DNA of 64,000 nt from assembly GCA_951813605.1 (NCBI GenBank), contig OX638379.1:4042062-4106061 (forward strand). Reading direction: 5' to 3'. This document shows, piece by piece, positions 53,245 to 62,028 of this stretch. Every line of letters starts with the position of its first letter. The stretch's first letter is position 1. Both the position numbers and the translations under genes were made by a program. The notes beneath the pieces are model-generated. The model did not search any database, was not told the origin of the DNA, and worked only from the letters and a program-made list of their open reading frames with translations. The DNA is from an uncultured Bryobacterales bacterium. Lineage in GTDB: Bacteria; Acidobacteriota; Terriglobia; Bryobacterales; UBA6623.

Positions 53245-54201
53245 ATGAAGGAACGCACACTGATCTTGACCTTGTTCTGCCTGCTGGCAGGACTGGCTTG
53301 TGTCGTCGCAACCCAGGATGAGGAGGGCGGCACAGCCCCCGCCTACCAAGTCGTACATGGCTGGCCCTCGCTTCCGGACGGTTACGCGTTGGGCCAAGTC
53401 GTTGGCGTCGATGTCGACAGCCAGAATCGCGTTTGGGTGTTTCACCGGGCGGCCAGGCCGGTCCTATGCATCGACGGTGAAACCGGCGAAATCCTCTCGT
53501 CCTTCGGCGACGACATGTTCGAGAACGAGCACGGGCTGGCCGTCGATGCGGATGACAACGTATGGGTCACCGACGCGGACACTCACGTCGTGCAGAAGTA
53601 CAGCCCCGAAGGAGAACTGCTGATGGCCTTGGGCATCAAGGGGGAAGCCGCCGAGGACGAGATGCGCTTCAACAAGCCCACGGATGTCGAGGTAGCGCCG
53701 GACGGCTCGATCTACGTGACGGACGGCTACGGCAACAACCGCGTTGTCAAGCTCGACAGCGACGGCACGTTTGTGACGGCCTGGGGTACCAGGGGCACCG
53801 AGTCGGGCGAGTTCGACACGCCGCACGGAATCGCCATCGGTGGCGACGGGCGGGTCTATATTGCCGACCGCGGCAATTCCAGGATGCAGGTTTTCGACGC
53901 CGACGGCAAGTTCCTATCCGAGTGGAAGAGCGACGAGATAGGAAGACCTTGGGGCGTCGACATCACTGCGGATGGGAACTTGGTCGTGGCGGACGGCGGC
54001 GATCTCACGAACACCGCATACGACCGCAACGGCGCGCTGCTGATGACGGCTGATGGCGAGGTGATCGAGCGCTGGGGATCCTACGGCAGCCAAGACGGCC
54101 AGTTCTATTGGGCCCACGACATTGCGGCCGGGGCCGACGGTGCAGTGTACGTGACAGACGTCAATGTAGGCATGCGAGTGCAGAAGTTCGTTCGACGGTA
54201 G
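53245..54201 (+). CDS. exported NHL-repeat protein
   Basis: 318 residues. ATG start with AGGAG 7 nt upstream and a signal peptide (MKERTLILTLFCLLAGLAC) that may end in a lipoprotein cysteine. The mature chain is a six-bladed NHL propeller: repeats such as VDSQNRVWVFHRAARPVL, VDADDNVWVTDADTHVVQKY, VAPDGSIYVTDGYGNNRVVK, IGGDGRVYIADRGNSRMQVF and ITADGNLVVADGG. The layout is like the peptidyl-amidoglycolate-lyase-type propellers of Acidobacteriota. No catalytic site is obvious, so a binding role is as likely. A TATTAT at about 53153-53158 is a possible -10. Confidence 0.82.
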   Translation: MKERTLILTLFCLLAGLACVVATQDEEGGTAPAYQVVHGWPSLPDGYALGQVVGVDVDSQNRVWVFHRAARPVLCIDGETGEILSSFGDDMFENEHGLAVDADDNVWVTDADTHVVQKYSPEGELLMALGIKGEAAEDEMRFNKPTDVEVAPDGSIYVTDGYGNNRVVKLDSDGTFVTAWGTRGTESGEFDTPHGIAIGGDGRVYIADRGNSRMQVFDADGKFLSEWKSDEIGRPWGVDITADGNLVVADGGDLTNTAYDRNGALLMTADGEVIERWGSYGSQDGQFYWAHDIAAGADGAVYVTDVNVGMRVQKFVRR

Positions 54202-54613
54202 TCAGCTCCTGGCAAGTCGTTTGGCGCCGCGGAGGGAGCCCTACTTGGCGGCAGTGCCAAAGCCAAGGACTCGTGCGGTCGCGAATCATAAAGAATCGAG
54301 CGTATTGCGGGATGACACAATTGTAGAAACGCTTCGCTCTAAGAGGCCCTGCTCTGGCTTGGTGGCAGTGGCCTTGCAAACCAGCTTATGAGTCCTGATT
54401 TCGTCCGAAATCTTCCTCTTTGCTGTTGAACCACCACGGATGATCCTGGTATCTACTGACTGATCAAGCGTTCATTCAAGCAGAGATAATGCTTGTCAAA
54501 AATGGCGGTTATTGGCCCTGCGAACGTGTTTCTCGAAGCGCGACTGAGACCAAGACCTGCCACATTTCACAGCCCATCCACCGATATCACGAGTGAGCGA
54601 TCCTATGCTGACT
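54202..54613. other. intergenic region between convergent genes
   Basis: 412 bp without a gene. It is less GC-rich than its surroundings and contains several possible promoter-like hexamers (for example GATAAT near 54484) but no gene for them to serve. No T-tract terminator was found. Confidence 0.4.
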
Positions 54614-57556
54614 TCAATCCACGTAAAGGAATTCGTTCGATCCAATTAGCATGTGAGCAAAGCTCTCCACAGACTTCGCGTGGGCTTCCTCCTCCGTAGC
54701 GTTCGCGCGGGCATACAACTTTCGCTGGCTTGCCAGATGCTCTAGAGCGAGCGCGACCTCTTCGCCCGTTGGTTCCCTCGCGAGGACGAGACGGTACGCT
54801 GCCGCAGTGATTCTCGCATCGGTCTGATTTCCAGCAGCGTGATCCATGACACGCCTAGCGGCAGTTGTTGCGTTCTGAAACACGAAGTCGCTATTCATCA
54901 GCGTGAGCGACTGCAGTGGGGTGGCCGACGGCGACCGGCGCGTGCAGGTCGTGTCGATGCTCGGAAAGTCGAACGTTCCCATGAAGGTCGAGGGCCACGT
55001 CCGGCGGGCTAGCAGATAGACGCTGCGACGCTGCGAGCCTTGCCCGGCTGCGACTTGCAGGCCGTCGGACCGGGATTCCAGCTTCACGGGCGGACCCCCG
55101 AGAGAACGGTCAAGCCGACCTCCGACCGCGAGTATCGAATCGCGCAGCGCCTCGGCCTCCAAACGGCGCAGCGGCATGCGCCAGAGCAGGCTGTTGGCAG
55201 GATCTTCTACCTCAGCGCGCTCGCGAGCTGCATTGTCCGTGCGTCGCGACGACTGTCTGTAAACCGAGGACCGCATGATCAATTTGTGCAGCCGCTTTGT
55301 CTTCCAGCCATGCTGGACGAAATCGACAGCCAGCCAGTCGAGCAGCTCTTGGTGCGTAGGAATCGATCCGTTGCGCCCGAAGTTATCCGGCGTCGCAACG
55401 ATCCCCGTCCCGAAGTGGTGCTGCCAAATGCGGTTGACTATAACCCGCGCTGTCAACGGATGCCGTGGATCGGTCAGCCACTCCGCCAGCGACAGCCTGA
55501 AACCGGTGGTCTCGCCGACTCGGTTCGGGGAGGGCGAAGCAAGGCAGTCGTCATCCGGCTTGCACAGGACGGAAAGAAATCCCGGCTTGACCACGGGCCC
55601 GGGTGACTCGACGCTCCCCCGCTGCAGCAGGCGGATTGCCGGGAGCCCTTGGCCGTCCCACAGTGCCTGTACCTGCTGAAGTTCGTTGCGGTAGCCCGTC
55701 CATGTTCGCAGGTCCTCTCTTAACCGCGCTAGCCGGTCCTTGTCCACAGCCGAGGCTCGATCCAAGATCTCTTCGTCACTGACTTTGACGCTCGAACCGA
55801 ACTTCTCGACAAGATACTTCTGCACCTCGGTGCGATGCTTCGCTTCGGTGGCGACCGATACCCGCAGGTCGTCTCGGATTGCGCTCGGGACATGCTCGAG
55901 CCTTGCTTCGCGGATCTTGTCGCGATACGGCTCGCGGATGTCCTCCATGCGTGCCGTCAGCTTCTTGACTTGCGCGTCGACGGATTCGTTGTGCTTGTCG
56001 ACACGGTCCTTCTCGGCGGCGGAAACCGTGTAAAGCAAACGATTCTTGGGCTGGATCCAGTCCGACGGATTGTACCCTCCCGTGAGAAGCGCAAGAAATC
56101 GGTAGTAATCGCGTTGCGGGATTGGATCGAACTTGTGGCTGTGGCAGCGAGCGCACGTGAGAGTTAGGCCAACGGCGCTGCGTGAAATCTTGTCGATCAA
56201 CGCGAACAGCGTGTCGTAACGGTCGGCCGGACGATCCGAGATGTCTTCGTTGGTGGCGTCGAGAACCGTGCGCAGGTAGCCCGTCGCGATCAGCGCCTCG
56301 AGCATCTCGGGCGCATAACGCTCGGCATTGCGCCAATCGAAGAGTTCGTCGCCGGCAAGTTGCTCGGTCAGGAACCGGTTCCACGGCTTGTCCTCGTTAA
56401 AGGCATCGATCACGTAGTCGCGATATCTCCACATTCCGGGCGCGAGGATCGGGCTGTCGGCTCGGAAGTCCTTGCCGGAGGTGTCGACGTAGCCGGCCGC
56501 GTCAAGCCAGAACCTTCCCCAGCGCTGCCCGTAAGAAGGAGACTCCAGCAGGGCGTCGATAAGACGTTCGTAGGCGTCCGGTCGCTTGTCCGAGAGGAAC
56601 TCGGCCGCCTGCTCGGGAGAAGGGGGAAGGCCCCACAGGTCGAAGTATGCTCTTCGGAGGAGCGCCTGCCGCGAGGCGGGAGTCGAGAGAGCAAGCTCGC
56701 GTTCCTCGAGCTTCTCGATGATGAATGCGTCAATCGGAGTCTGCACGCGATTACGAGCCCGGACCCTGGGTGGGTCGATAGGCGCAGGCCTCTGAAATGC
56801 CCAGTGCTGCCGATCCCCCGGCGTGACTGGTGGCGCCTCGGCTTCCGTGAAGGCTCGGTCTAGGCGATCGCCAGAATCGACATAGTCGGTGAAGTTGCCT
56901 TCGTCAATCCACCCTCGGATCAACTCGACTTGCTCCGGGCTCAGGCGTTCGGCCGCCCCCTCCGGAGGCATCACCCCGCTCACGAGCTGGCGCACGAGAA
57001 TGCTCTTCTCGGAGAACCCCTCAAGCACCACAGGTCCGTGCTGGCCGCCCCGGAGGGTCGACGCAAGCGTCCGGAGGTCGAGTCCGGATTGCGGTTGCTC
57101 TCCGCCATGGCAAGCTACACAGCGCTCGATGAACAGCGGCTGTATTCCCTGCTCGAACCGAGCTATCTGCCTGCGAGCCGCTTCTGGGATTTCGTCCGCT
57201 TGCTTCGAATGGGCTCCCTCCTGAATCCATCGCCGAATGGTTTCTACTTCTGCCTCCGGCACATGGCTCTTGAAGGCAGGCGGAGGCATCTTGCCTTGGG
57301 AGACCTTGAGATACAGCTTGCTTTCTTCCGCAGCCCCCTTCTTGACAACGGGCCCGTTAAACCCACCCCGGAGGACAGATCGGGCGCTCCGAAGATCAAC
57401 CCCTTGCTCGGGCGAGCTCTTGCCGTGGCATGTCAGGCAATAGGTCGAGAGGATCGGCTGAACATCGTCTTCAAAGACGGGCACATCCCCGATTTCGGCG
57501 GGAGCGGCGATCGGGGCCGTCGCGATCACCAGGACGGCGAGCAAGGGCAGCCTCAT
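54614..57556 (-). CDS. PSD1 and cytochrome-C domain protein (DUF1549/DUF1553)
   Basis: 980 residues. A signal peptide (RLPLLAVLVIATAPIAAPA) is followed by two planctomycete-type cytochrome domains with CLTCHGKSSPEQGVDLRSA and CVACHGGEQPQSGLDLRTL, each with one CxxCH. DUF1549 comes next (DAFIIEKLEERELALSTPA, RRAYFDLWGLPPSPEQA, RFWLDAAGY and LTCARCHSHKFDPI, which holds a third CxxCH). DUF1553 forms the C-terminus (DPRHPLTARVIVNRIWQHH, NFGRNGSIPTHQELLDWLA, LMRSSVYRQSSR). The start ATGA overlaps the stop of the DUF1501 gene upstream, as usual for this pair. It is thought to act in the periplasm on polysaccharides, but no activity is proven. Confidence 0.93.
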   Translation of the reverse strand: MRLPLLAVLVIATAPIAAPAEIGDVPVFEDDVQPILSTYCLTCHGKSSPEQGVDLRSARSVLRGGFNGPVVKKGAAEESKLYLKVSQGKMPPPAFKSHVPEAEVETIRRWIQEGAHSKQADEIPEAARRQIARFEQGIQPLFIERCVACHGGEQPQSGLDLRTLASTLRGGQHGPVVLEGFSEKSILVRQLVSGVMPPEGAAERLSPEQVELIRGWIDEGNFTDYVDSGDRLDRAFTEAEAPPVTPGDRQHWAFQRPAPIDPPRVRARNRVQTPIDAFIIEKLEERELALSTPASRQALLRRAYFDLWGLPPSPEQAAEFLSDKRPDAYERLIDALLESPSYGQRWGRFWLDAAGYVDTSGKDFRADSPILAPGMWRYRDYVIDAFNEDKPWNRFLTEQLAGDELFDWRNAERYAPEMLEALIATGYLRTVLDATNEDISDRPADRYDTLFALIDKISRSAVGLTLTCARCHSHKFDPIPQRDYYRFLALLTGGYNPSDWIQPKNRLLYTVSAAEKDRVDKHNESVDAQVKKLTARMEDIREPYRDKIREARLEHVPSAIRDDLRVSVATEAKHRTEVQKYLVEKFGSSVKVSDEEILDRASAVDKDRLARLREDLRTWTGYRNELQQVQALWDGQGLPAIRLLQRGSVESPGPVVKPGFLSVLCKPDDDCLASPSPNRVGETTGFRLSLAEWLTDPRHPLTARVIVNRIWQHHFGTGIVATPDNFGRNGSIPTHQELLDWLAVDFVQHGWKTKRLHKLIMRSSVYRQSSRRTDNAARERAEVEDPANSLLWRMPLRRLEAEALRDSILAVGGRLDRSLGGPPVKLESRSDGLQVAAGQGSQRRSVYLLARRTWPSTFMGTFDFPSIDTTCTRRSPSATPLQSLTLMNSDFVFQNATTAARRVMDHAAGNQTDARITAAAYRLVLAREPTGEEVALALEHLASQRKLYARANATEEEAHAKSVESFAHMLIGSNEFLYVD

Positions 57557-58995
57557 CCCGCCATGACCTCGTTGGCAAGCAAGTCGCCGACGACCCGCGC
57601 ACCCGTCACGGTCACGTCGGAAGGAGTTTCCATGCGACCGCCGTGCGGGAATTGCGTCCTGCGGTGGTCAAGTCCCAGCTGATGAAGCACCGTTGCGATC
57701 ATGTCAGGCACGCTCACCCGATCCACGACCGACTTGTAGCCGAAATCGTCGGTCTGCCCGTAGATCAGTCCCGGCCTGAATCCTCCGCCCGCGAACCATA
57801 TCGTGAAGGCATTGCGGTTATGATCGCGGCCGTCGCTGTTCTGGGTGGTTGGCAAGCGACCGAACTCGCCGGCCCACATCACGATCGTTTCGTCGAGCAA
57901 TCCCCTTTGGGCCAGATCCTTGACGAGCGCCGCAGCCCCCTGATCGGTCTCCGTGGAAATGACCGGCATGCCTTCCTCGAGCTTGTTGTGGTGATCCCAC
58001 GGCTGTCCCGGCTTGGTCATCACCTGGACGAAGCGAACTCCTGACTCGACGAGCCTCCGGGCAAGAAGGCAGCGCCTACCGTACGAACCGCGAATCGGAT
58101 CGTCGATCCCGTACAGCTTCTTTGTTTCGGGCGGCTCGCTATCGATATCCAGCACGTCCATCGCCTCGACCTGCATGCGGGCGGCCAGCTCGAAGTTCTG
58201 GATCCGGGATTCGAGCTCGGTCTCGCCCGGATGCGCGTCGAGGTGGAGCTTGTTGATCCGCGACAGGTAGTCCAGACCCGCACGTTGCGCGCCCGGAGGC
58301 ATCTGTCTCGCCGGTTCGAGGTGGTGCACCGGCGATCCGCTCATGTTGAATTCCACGCCTTGGTACAGCGCCGGGAGGAAGCCGTTGGCCCAGAGCTGCT
58401 TGCCGCCCACCGTGTACCCCTGCGGATCCCGCAACACGACATATGAGGGGAGATTCTGGTTCACCGTGCCGAGGGCGTAGCTGATCCATGCGCCCATGAC
58501 GGGGCGGCCGGGGAAGATCTTGCACGTGAGCAGCATGTTCAACCCCTCGAGGTGGTTGTTGTGCTCGGTATGCATCGAACGGATAAAGCACAGCTTGTCG
58601 ACGATCTCGGCGTGGTGGGGCAGCACTTCCGAAATGTCCATGCCGCAGTCGCCGTGCTTGCGGAACTCGAATGGCGAGGCAAGCAGAGTATTCTTGTTGC
58701 CCGGCTGGTGGATCTCCACCCCGTCCGGATGCGGCTGTCCAGCGTACTTCGCGAGCATGGGCTTGGGGTCAAACAGGTCCATCTGGCTCGGCCCGCCGTT
58801 CTGGACGAGCTGGATGACTGCTTTCGCTCGGCTGGGGAAGTGCCCCTTGCGAGGCCGCAAGTCGCTGTACAGTGCCGGCGACGCCGCATCCGCCCCCTCG
58901 GCAAGGAGCTGCGAAAGCACAATGCGCCCGAAGCCCAAAGCGCTCATGCCGAGCAGGCCGCGACGTGTCAACAGGTGCCTCACGCCAATTCTCAC
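57553..58995 (-). CDS. DUF1501 (sulfatase-like) Tat-exported protein
   Basis: 480 residues from the GTG at 58995, 11 nt after a TATGCT box; the frame is open to 59064 but the upstream part lacks coding character. The N-terminus is a Tat signal (HLLTRRGLLGMSALGFG). DUF1501 is a distant relative of sulfatases and alkaline phosphatases: KAVIQLVQNGGPSQMDLFDPKP, CGMDISEVLPHHAEI, SMHTEHNNH, VMGAWISYALGT, VQVMTKPGQPWDHH and MWAGEFGRLPTTQNSDGRDH carry its probable metal ligands. It is the first gene of a two-gene operon with the PSD1 protein. This pair is typical of Planctomycetes and Acidobacteriota and likely works on an extracellular polymer. Confidence 0.92.
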   Translation of the reverse strand: MRIGVRHLLTRRGLLGMSALGFGRIVLSQLLAEGADAASPALYSDLRPRKGHFPSRAKAVIQLVQNGGPSQMDLFDPKPMLAKYAGQPHPDGVEIHQPGNKNTLLASPFEFRKHGDCGMDISEVLPHHAEIVDKLCFIRSMHTEHNNHLEGLNMLLTCKIFPGRPVMGAWISYALGTVNQNLPSYVVLRDPQGYTVGGKQLWANGFLPALYQGVEFNMSGSPVHHLEPARQMPPGAQRAGLDYLSRINKLHLDAHPGETELESRIQNFELAARMQVEAMDVLDIDSEPPETKKLYGIDDPIRGSYGRRCLLARRLVESGVRFVQVMTKPGQPWDHHNKLEEGMPVISTETDQGAAALVKDLAQRGLLDETIVMWAGEFGRLPTTQNSDGRDHNRNAFTIWFAGGGFRPGLIYGQTDDFGYKSVVDRVSVPDMIATVLHQLGLDHRRTQFPHGGRMETPSDVTVTGARVVGDLLANEVMAG

Positions 58996-59006
58996 GTTCC
59001 GTTGAC

Positions 59007-59012
59007 AGCATA
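59007..59012 (-). promoter_or_regulatory. -10 box TATGCT for the DUF1501-PSD1 operon
   Basis: TATGCT (minus strand 59012-59007) ends 11 nt before the GTG at 58995, so the leader would be only about 5 nt. It is divergent from the TATACT at 59125. Confidence 0.45.
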
Positions 59013-59124
59013 GAACAACCGGTTCTATTCGTCCATTGATCCTGTCCGGGCAAGCGGCTGCCAAACAGCCTAATTGATCGAAACGGCGAAGATTCCCGGC
59101 CTGTGCCGCGCGCTAGCCGCGGTG

Positions 59125-59130
59125 TATACT
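59125..59130 (+). promoter_or_regulatory. -10 box TATACT for the exported aldolase gene
   Basis: TATACT ends 45 nt before the GTG at 59176. Unlike the leaderless genes, this one has a proper leader with AGGAGG at 59166-59171. Confidence 0.45.
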
Positions 59131-59175
59131 GTGGCAGCGTCCGGCGCGGTGCAGCCGGGTCCCTCAGGAGGCAAA

Positions 59176-60021
59176 GTGAGACGTACGTATCTTTCGGCTG
59201 GCGCGGTCCTCGGGCTGGCATCCGCACTTTCGATTCCGGCTGGCGCAGAGAGCCACCGGATGTTCAACACCGTGAAGCAGAAGCTCGCCGAAGGCAAGCA
59301 GGTCGTGGGCGGGACGATCTACACCTCGGATCCGGGAATCTACTGCTCGATGGCGAACGCTGGATTCGACTTCACGTGGATCGAAATGCAGCACAGCCCG
59401 CTCACCTACGACCAGGTGGCGAAGATGATCTGGGCCTGTCGCGATGCCCCCGCCATCCCCTTCATCCGTGTACCAACTCCGACGGAAGGGGACATCCAGA
59501 AGGCTACTGATATCGGAGCACTGGGAATCGTCGTGCCGATGGTCGACAGCGTGCAGGAAGCCGAAGACGGGGTCACGTACGCGAAATACCCGCCGCGTGG
59601 CAAGCGCAGCCAAGGCGGCGGGCAGTACGGCCGCCTCTGGGGTTCGGACTACCGTGCGGCGGCCAATGACAACATCATGGTCGTTGTCATGATCGAGTCG
59701 CCCGCGGGAGTCGATATCGTCGACGAGGTCGCGGCCATCGACGGAGTGGACGTCGTGTTCGCGGCCAGCGGGGACATAGGCAGCTTCACTGGCTGGCAGC
59801 GTGACGACCCGCGCTACATGGCGCTGATCGAGAAGATCAAGGTCGAAACCCTGAAGGCCGGCAAGATCCTTGCTGGCCCCTTGGCGTGGCGCGACCGCGA
59901 GGGCTTCATGTTCTTTCAAGGGCCTTCCGAGGGCAGCCTGATCCGAGACGGCGCGAAGGGGGCGCTCCAGCAAGCTCCCGAGGCCATGAAGGACGTGGCG
60001 ACCGGAGACGAGGCCAACTAG
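59176..60021 (+). CDS. exported HpcH/HpaI-family aldolase-like protein
   Basis: 281 residues from the GTG at 59176, which has AGGAGG 4 nt upstream and starts a signal peptide (RRTYLSAGAVLGLASALSIPAGA); the frame is open from 59074. The TIM-barrel fold of 2-keto-3-deoxy sugar-acid aldolases is seen in GGTIYTSDPGIYCSMANAG, FTWIEMQHSPLTYDQ, IPFIRVPTPTEGDI, GALGIVVPMVDSVQEAE, VVVMIESPAGVDIVDE and DVVFAASGDIGSFTG. The metal ligands Glu (MIESPAG) and Asp (SGDIGS) appear kept, and the general-base His may be in EMQHS. Export from the cytoplasm is unusual for this family. Its role in the periplasm is unknown. Confidence 0.85.
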   Translation: MRRTYLSAGAVLGLASALSIPAGAESHRMFNTVKQKLAEGKQVVGGTIYTSDPGIYCSMANAGFDFTWIEMQHSPLTYDQVAKMIWACRDAPAIPFIRVPTPTEGDIQKATDIGALGIVVPMVDSVQEAEDGVTYAKYPPRGKRSQGGGQYGRLWGSDYRAAANDNIMVVVMIESPAGVDIVDEVAAIDGVDVVFAASGDIGSFTGWQRDDPRYMALIEKIKVETLKAGKILAGPLAWRDREGFMFFQGPSEGSLIRDGAKGALQQAPEAMKDVATGDEAN

Positions 60022-60243
60022 GTCCGACGAGCGGCTGGCAATCGCGGTTGGGACTGGTCGGCGGAATGGACCTTCGCCGAACGGGATGAATGCACGTCAA
60101 GCCCCGATGGGACGGGTTCCGCCGAGCAGGATTGCGACATAGCCCCGCAAGCGCTGACGTGATCGCACTGTAGAAGGACCGAAGCGGTCGCGGTCGCAAC
60201 GGCCAGCGCTGTACGGGATCCCACAAGCGGTCACGGGACCGAA

Positions 60244-61149
60244 CTACGGCTTGGCGACAAGCAGGAAAAGGTAGAGCAGCGGCAAGTAGAGCACCGACGC
60301 CTTAAGCAGTTCCCTAGCGCGCGCGCGCGTGCAGTTCCTTGCCAGTCTCAGGCCACAGACCAGATATCCGACGCCTAGCAAGAACGACGGAATCGCGTAC
60401 CAAGACGCCACCATCCCCAGCCACGCCGGTGCCATCGAAAGCGGAACCAGCAAGGCGGCGCTGGCTAGGATTTGCCGATTCGTGGACTCTCCCGACGGCT
60501 CGATGACCGGCAGCATGCGGATCCCCGCGCGACGGTAGTCCTCCCGGTACATCCAGGCGATCGCATAGAAATGCGGGAACTGCCATAGGAACAGGATCCC
60601 GAACAGCACCCACCCCTCCAGTCCCACGCTACCCCGCAGGGCAGCCCAGCCCAAAAGCGGCGGCACGGCGCCCGGAAACGCTCCCAGCGCCGTGGACCAC
60701 CATGTCCGCTTCTTCAGGGGCGTGTACACGAAGTTGTACGCCACCACCGTGCAGACGCCCAGAGCGAAGCTCAACGCGTTGACGCCGACCAGCAGGTACA
60801 CCAGCCCGACCAACGTCAAGCCGGCGGCGAACAGCAGCGCGGACCGCGGCTGCACCCGTCCGGAAGGAAGCGGGCGAGACAGGGTGCGCCGCATCCGGGC
60901 GTCCGTGTCGCGCTCCCACCACTGGTTCAGGGCTCCCGTACCTGCCGCGAGCAGGGCCGTGGCGCACAACGCGTGAACCGCCTGGGCCAGAGGAAAAGGT
61001 CCGTCAGCCGCCAAGTAGCAGCCCATGACCGTCGACATCAGGATCAGCCAGACAATCGAGGGCTTGGCGAGCTCGTAGTAGTCGCTCAGGACCGTCCCCG
61101 CGGCCGCAACCTGCGAGATCCGCGCCGTGGTCTGCGGGTTCCCGTTCAT
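60244..61149 (-). CDS. ctaB: protoheme IX farnesyltransferase (heme O synthase)
   Basis: 301 residues with about nine transmembrane helices. It adds a farnesyl group to heme b to make heme O for haem-copper oxidases. The two Asp-rich prenyltransferase motifs are NQWWERDTDARMRRTLSRP (DxxDxxMxRT-like) and WMYREDYRRAGIRMLPV. The rest is typical: DYYELAKPSIVWLILMSTVMG at the N-terminus and VYTPLKKRTWWSTALGAFPGAVPPLLGW. It is the last gene of a minus-strand run with a copper-lipoprotein candidate and a multiheme cytochrome, so the cluster probably belongs to the respiratory chain, with oxidase subunits beyond the window. Confidence 0.95.
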   Translation of the reverse strand: MNGNPQTTARISQVAAAGTVLSDYYELAKPSIVWLILMSTVMGCYLAADGPFPLAQAVHALCATALLAAGTGALNQWWERDTDARMRRTLSRPLPSGRVQPRSALLFAAGLTLVGLVYLLVGVNALSFALGVCTVVAYNFVYTPLKKRTWWSTALGAFPGAVPPLLGWAALRGSVGLEGWVLFGILFLWQFPHFYAIAWMYREDYRRAGIRMLPVIEPSGESTNRQILASAALLVPLSMAPAWLGMVASWYAIPSFLLGVGYLVCGLRLARNCTRARARELLKASVLYLPLLYLFLLVAKP

Positions 61150-61185
61150 GCCGCTACAGCGAATTCCAGGAAAGAGACCGGCGAC

Positions 61186-61998
61186 TTATCCGGCTGTGAA
61201 GGCGAAATCGACCTGCTGGCTCTCGCTAGGCCCGATCGTGATCTCGGATTCCTGCTCGCCGAGCCGCTCGTGCACGGCTTGCAGCGTGTAGGTCCCCGGA
61301 GGCAAATTGCCGATCTCGAACGTGCCCTCCGCATCGGTCACCGCGAAGTACGGATGCTCGACAACGTGAATGTAGGCCTGCATCCAAGGATGGATGTTGC
61401 ACTTCACCGCGATCTTCAGCTCGGAGCGCGGGAACTTGTAATCGATCGCCGGCGCGCCCGACGTTTGCGACCTGTTCCATTCCCGGTTCTGGCGCGGCAG
61501 CGGATGAACGTTGTGCGTCGTCGGGTCGGAATTCGTAATGTTGAGAGCCTGTCCCATCTGGACCGCGACAACATGCGGCTTGTAGATGCAGCCGTCTTGG
61601 TCCAGATTCACCAGGTCGGTGCGCACGGGGAACCGCTTGCCTTCCAAGCCCTTCGAGATCCAAACCAGGACGTGCTGCAGCTTGCCGTCGTTGACTACGA
61701 CCCGATCGGACGGCACGCGGCCGCCGTGCATCTGCATGCAATCCGGCTCGGCGCTCATGTTGATCGGAGGGAAGCGCGGCGCATCTCCGGAAAAGGACGC
61801 CATGCCGGTCACTGTGGCGGCAGTGGCCGGATCGACATTCACCATCACGCCCGCGGCCGACTCGCCGGCCGCCGGATCGCCTCCGCTTCCACCAGCCGTC
61901 TTGGCATCGTACTCGTCGAAATAGTTATCTCCGCCGCAGGCGAAAGCCAGCGCCAAGGCCGGCACAAGCAGCATCACGCAATGATTACGATTGAACAC
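61186..61998 (-). CDS. lipoprotein with cupredoxin-like and carboxypeptidase-regulatory-like domains
   Basis: 270 residues from the GTG at 61998, supported by GGAGGT 7 nt upstream and a lipoprotein signal (CVMLLVPALALAFACGG); the ORF extends to 62013 with TTG. A low-complexity Gly/Ala linker follows. The middle domain is cupredoxin-like: PHVVAVQMGQALNITNSDPT, then TTHNVH and VKCNIHPWMQAYIHVV. The spacing His...Cys-x2-His-x2-Met is that of a type-1 copper site. The last 60 residues form a small beta-sandwich (FAVTDAEGTFEIGNLPPGTY), as in carboxypeptidase regulatory domains. Sited between a pentaheme cytochrome and ctaB, it may carry electrons or copper for an oxidase. Confidence 0.75.
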   Translation of the reverse strand: MFNRNHCVMLLVPALALAFACGGDNYFDEYDAKTAGGSGGDPAAGESAAGVMVNVDPATAATVTGMASFSGDAPRFPPINMSAEPDCMQMHGGRVPSDRVVVNDGKLQHVLVWISKGLEGKRFPVRTDLVNLDQDGCIYKPHVVAVQMGQALNITNSDPTTHNVHPLPRQNREWNRSQTSGAPAIDYKFPRSELKIAVKCNIHPWMQAYIHVVEHPYFAVTDAEGTFEIGNLPPGTYTLQAVHERLGEQESEITIGPSESQQVDFAFTAG

Positions 61999-62028
61999 GC
62001 CATCTACCTCCAAAAAGCGTTACTACCC

